64,000 nt of DNA, taken from the NCBI RefSeq assembly GCF_042684665.1, contig NZ_JBHULY010000005.1:434001-498000 (forward strand). Direction: 5' to 3'. This DNA comes from Jejuia rubra. GTDB lineage: Bacteria; Bacteroidota; Bacteroidia; Flavobacteriales; Flavobacteriaceae. Made by a program: the position numbers and the translations under genes. Positions 63,116 to 64,000 of this stretch are shown here, in pieces (within the stretch, counting starts at the first letter, position 1; each line of letters starts with the position of its first letter). Below the pieces are notes generated by a model. It was not told the origin of the DNA and ran no database searches. It worked only from the letters and a program-made list of their open reading frames with translations.

Positions 63116-64000
63116 ATGATGAGATTATTTCACACCACTATTATAATGATTGTACTGTTTTTAAGTGCATGTACATCACCGAAAGTAGAACAAATCGATT
63201 TGTCTGGCGACTGGCAAGTTAAGCTAGACTCCACTAATGTTGCAGAAAGCGAAAATTGGGCGTCGTCTAAAATTGAAGGCACTTCAATTAGTTTACCAGG
63301 TACTTTGGATGATGCAGGTATCGGAACTCCCAATACTTTAGAGCCCGCCATTAACAATTATGTGATGTCTAATTTGGCAAGAAAACATCAATATATTGGC
63401 AAAGCGTGGTACCAAAAAGAGATAGAGATTCCTAGTGATTGGAAGGAAGACGCTATTATCTTAAGTTTAGAGCGCGTACTTTGGGAATCTAAGGTTTACA
63501 TCGATGGGAAAAAAGTGGGTTCAGCTAACAGTTTAAGCGGTACACACGATTTTGAATTAAGTAGTTTAACTCCCGGAAAACACGCGCTTACCATAGTTAT
63601 TGATAATTCCAATAAGTTTCCGGACATCAATGTGGCGGGCACAAAATATCCTGATAAAGTGAATCAGGATATGGCACATGCTTACACCAATCATACACAA
63701 ATTAAGTGGAATGGTATTTTGGGAGATATTGTTTTAAAAGCTTCAAAAAAGAATAACCCGACAAACCTTCAAGTGTATCCGAGCAAGGATTTGGATAAAT
63801 TGAAAATAACATTCAATCAGCCTATTTCAGAAGAACAACCAGTTGCTTTAGAAATTAAATCAATTGATGGTAATACTGTTTACAGTGAAAAAATAAAAGC
63901 TTCAAACGTTAAAGAAAATCAGTATACATTAGAAATTGATAGACCCGATGGCGTTGCGTTTTGGGATGAGTTTAATCCAAATTTATATGATGTTTTAGTA
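63116..64000 (+). CDS. Glycoside hydrolase family 2 lipoprotein, 3' end outside the window
   Basis: The frame is open from ATG-ATG at 63116/63119 to the window edge (295 codons). The lipobox is FLSAC. The N-terminal jelly roll (AWYQKEIEIPSDW; ERVLWESKVYID; QIKWNGILGDIVL) and the Ig-like domain are closely like the GH2 at 53505 (AWYQKKITIPESW; ERVHWESILWVD). It also repeats the phrase WDEFNPNLY. The catalytic barrel is outside. It is a paralogue of the first GH2, probably cleaving another end group. Confidence 0.88.
   Translation, partial: MMRLFHTTIIMIVLFLSACTSPKVEQIDLSGDWQVKLDSTNVAESENWASSKIEGTSISLPGTLDDAGIGTPNTLEPAINNYVMSNLARKHQYIGKAWYQKEIEIPSDWKEDAIILSLERVLWESKVYIDGKKVGSANSLSGTHDFELSSLTPGKHALTIVIDNSNKFPDINVAGTKYPDKVNQDMAHAYTNHTQIKWNGILGDIVLKASKKNNPTNLQVYPSKDLDKLKITFNQPISEEQPVALEIKSIDGNTVYSEKIKASNVKENQYTLEIDRPDGVAFWDEFNPNLYDVLV

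Noticed and set aside
1..64000. CRISPR array, prophage, toxin-antitoxin or restriction system
   Set aside because: I saw no regular spacer repeats, phage genes, or matching gene pairs anywhere in the window.

Overview
The window looks like a chromosome segment of a marine-type flavobacterium (Bacteroidota, Flavobacteriaceae). The basis is AT-rich DNA, Sec/lipoprotein-type secreted proteins, SusC/SusD genes, promoters of the TTTG-N19..21-TAnnTTTG type, a clade II nos cluster, a folK-deoxynucleoside kinase fusion and short palindromic intergenic repeats. Species cannot be named from the sequence alone. Both edges cut genes: an RND pump at the left and a family 2 glycoside hydrolase at the right.

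Layout. 1-6.1 kb (minus): tetR-tolC-hlyD-RND efflux operon, with an inverted repeat over its promoter. 6.2-7.5 kb (plus): polyprenyl diphosphate synthase plus a small conserved partner. 7.6-19.5 kb: a nitrogen oxide and copper region. It holds an iron-sulfur repair (RIC) protein, an OprC-type TonB copper receptor with a Met-rich lipoprotein and a small CxGxC protein, then nosY-F-D-L, a membrane protein, nosZ, a fasciclin protein and a cytochrome c. A divergent NsrR-like Rrf2 regulator ends the region. Palindromes lie in front of the nos operon and in front of RIC. 19.5-35.7 kb: mostly housekeeping genes (OmpA/PD40 protein, GH3-type acyl-adenylating protein, DUF2797, rpsU, AsmA, queuosine precursor transporter, GIY-YIG protein, folK-dNK, TrmH-type methyltransferase, mutS, two tRNAs). 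A methyltransferase gene here is broken by a nonsense codon.

35.8-64 kb: a polysaccharide utilization locus (PUL). A decayed AraC copy, a 212-bp element with terminal inverted repeats and an intact AraC gene stand upstream and face away from it. The PUL runs in one direction: SusE/F-like lipoprotein, SusC, SusD, GH30, a clan GH-A hydrolase, a second GH30, sulfatase, sugar MFS transporter, SGNH hydrolase, GH2, a 1100-residue DUF5107-TPR protein, two more sulfatases and a second GH2. The simplest reading is surface cutting of a sulfated beta-linked glycan by GH30 and GH-A enzymes. Import through SusCD, periplasmic desulfation and deacylation, exo-cleavage by GH2, and MFS uptake for cytosolic processing by the DUF5107-TPR protein would follow. 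The substrate is not proven; a sulfated beta-galactan is one candidate.

Most noteworthy: the CxxxM...HxM copper receptor module next to nos; palindromes linking the Rrf2 regulator to nos; paired palindromic repeats around a GIY-YIG gene; a mobile-type repeat read in frame inside mutS; two recent-looking pseudogenes; and the uncharacterised DUF5107-TPR protein in a sulfatase-rich PUL.
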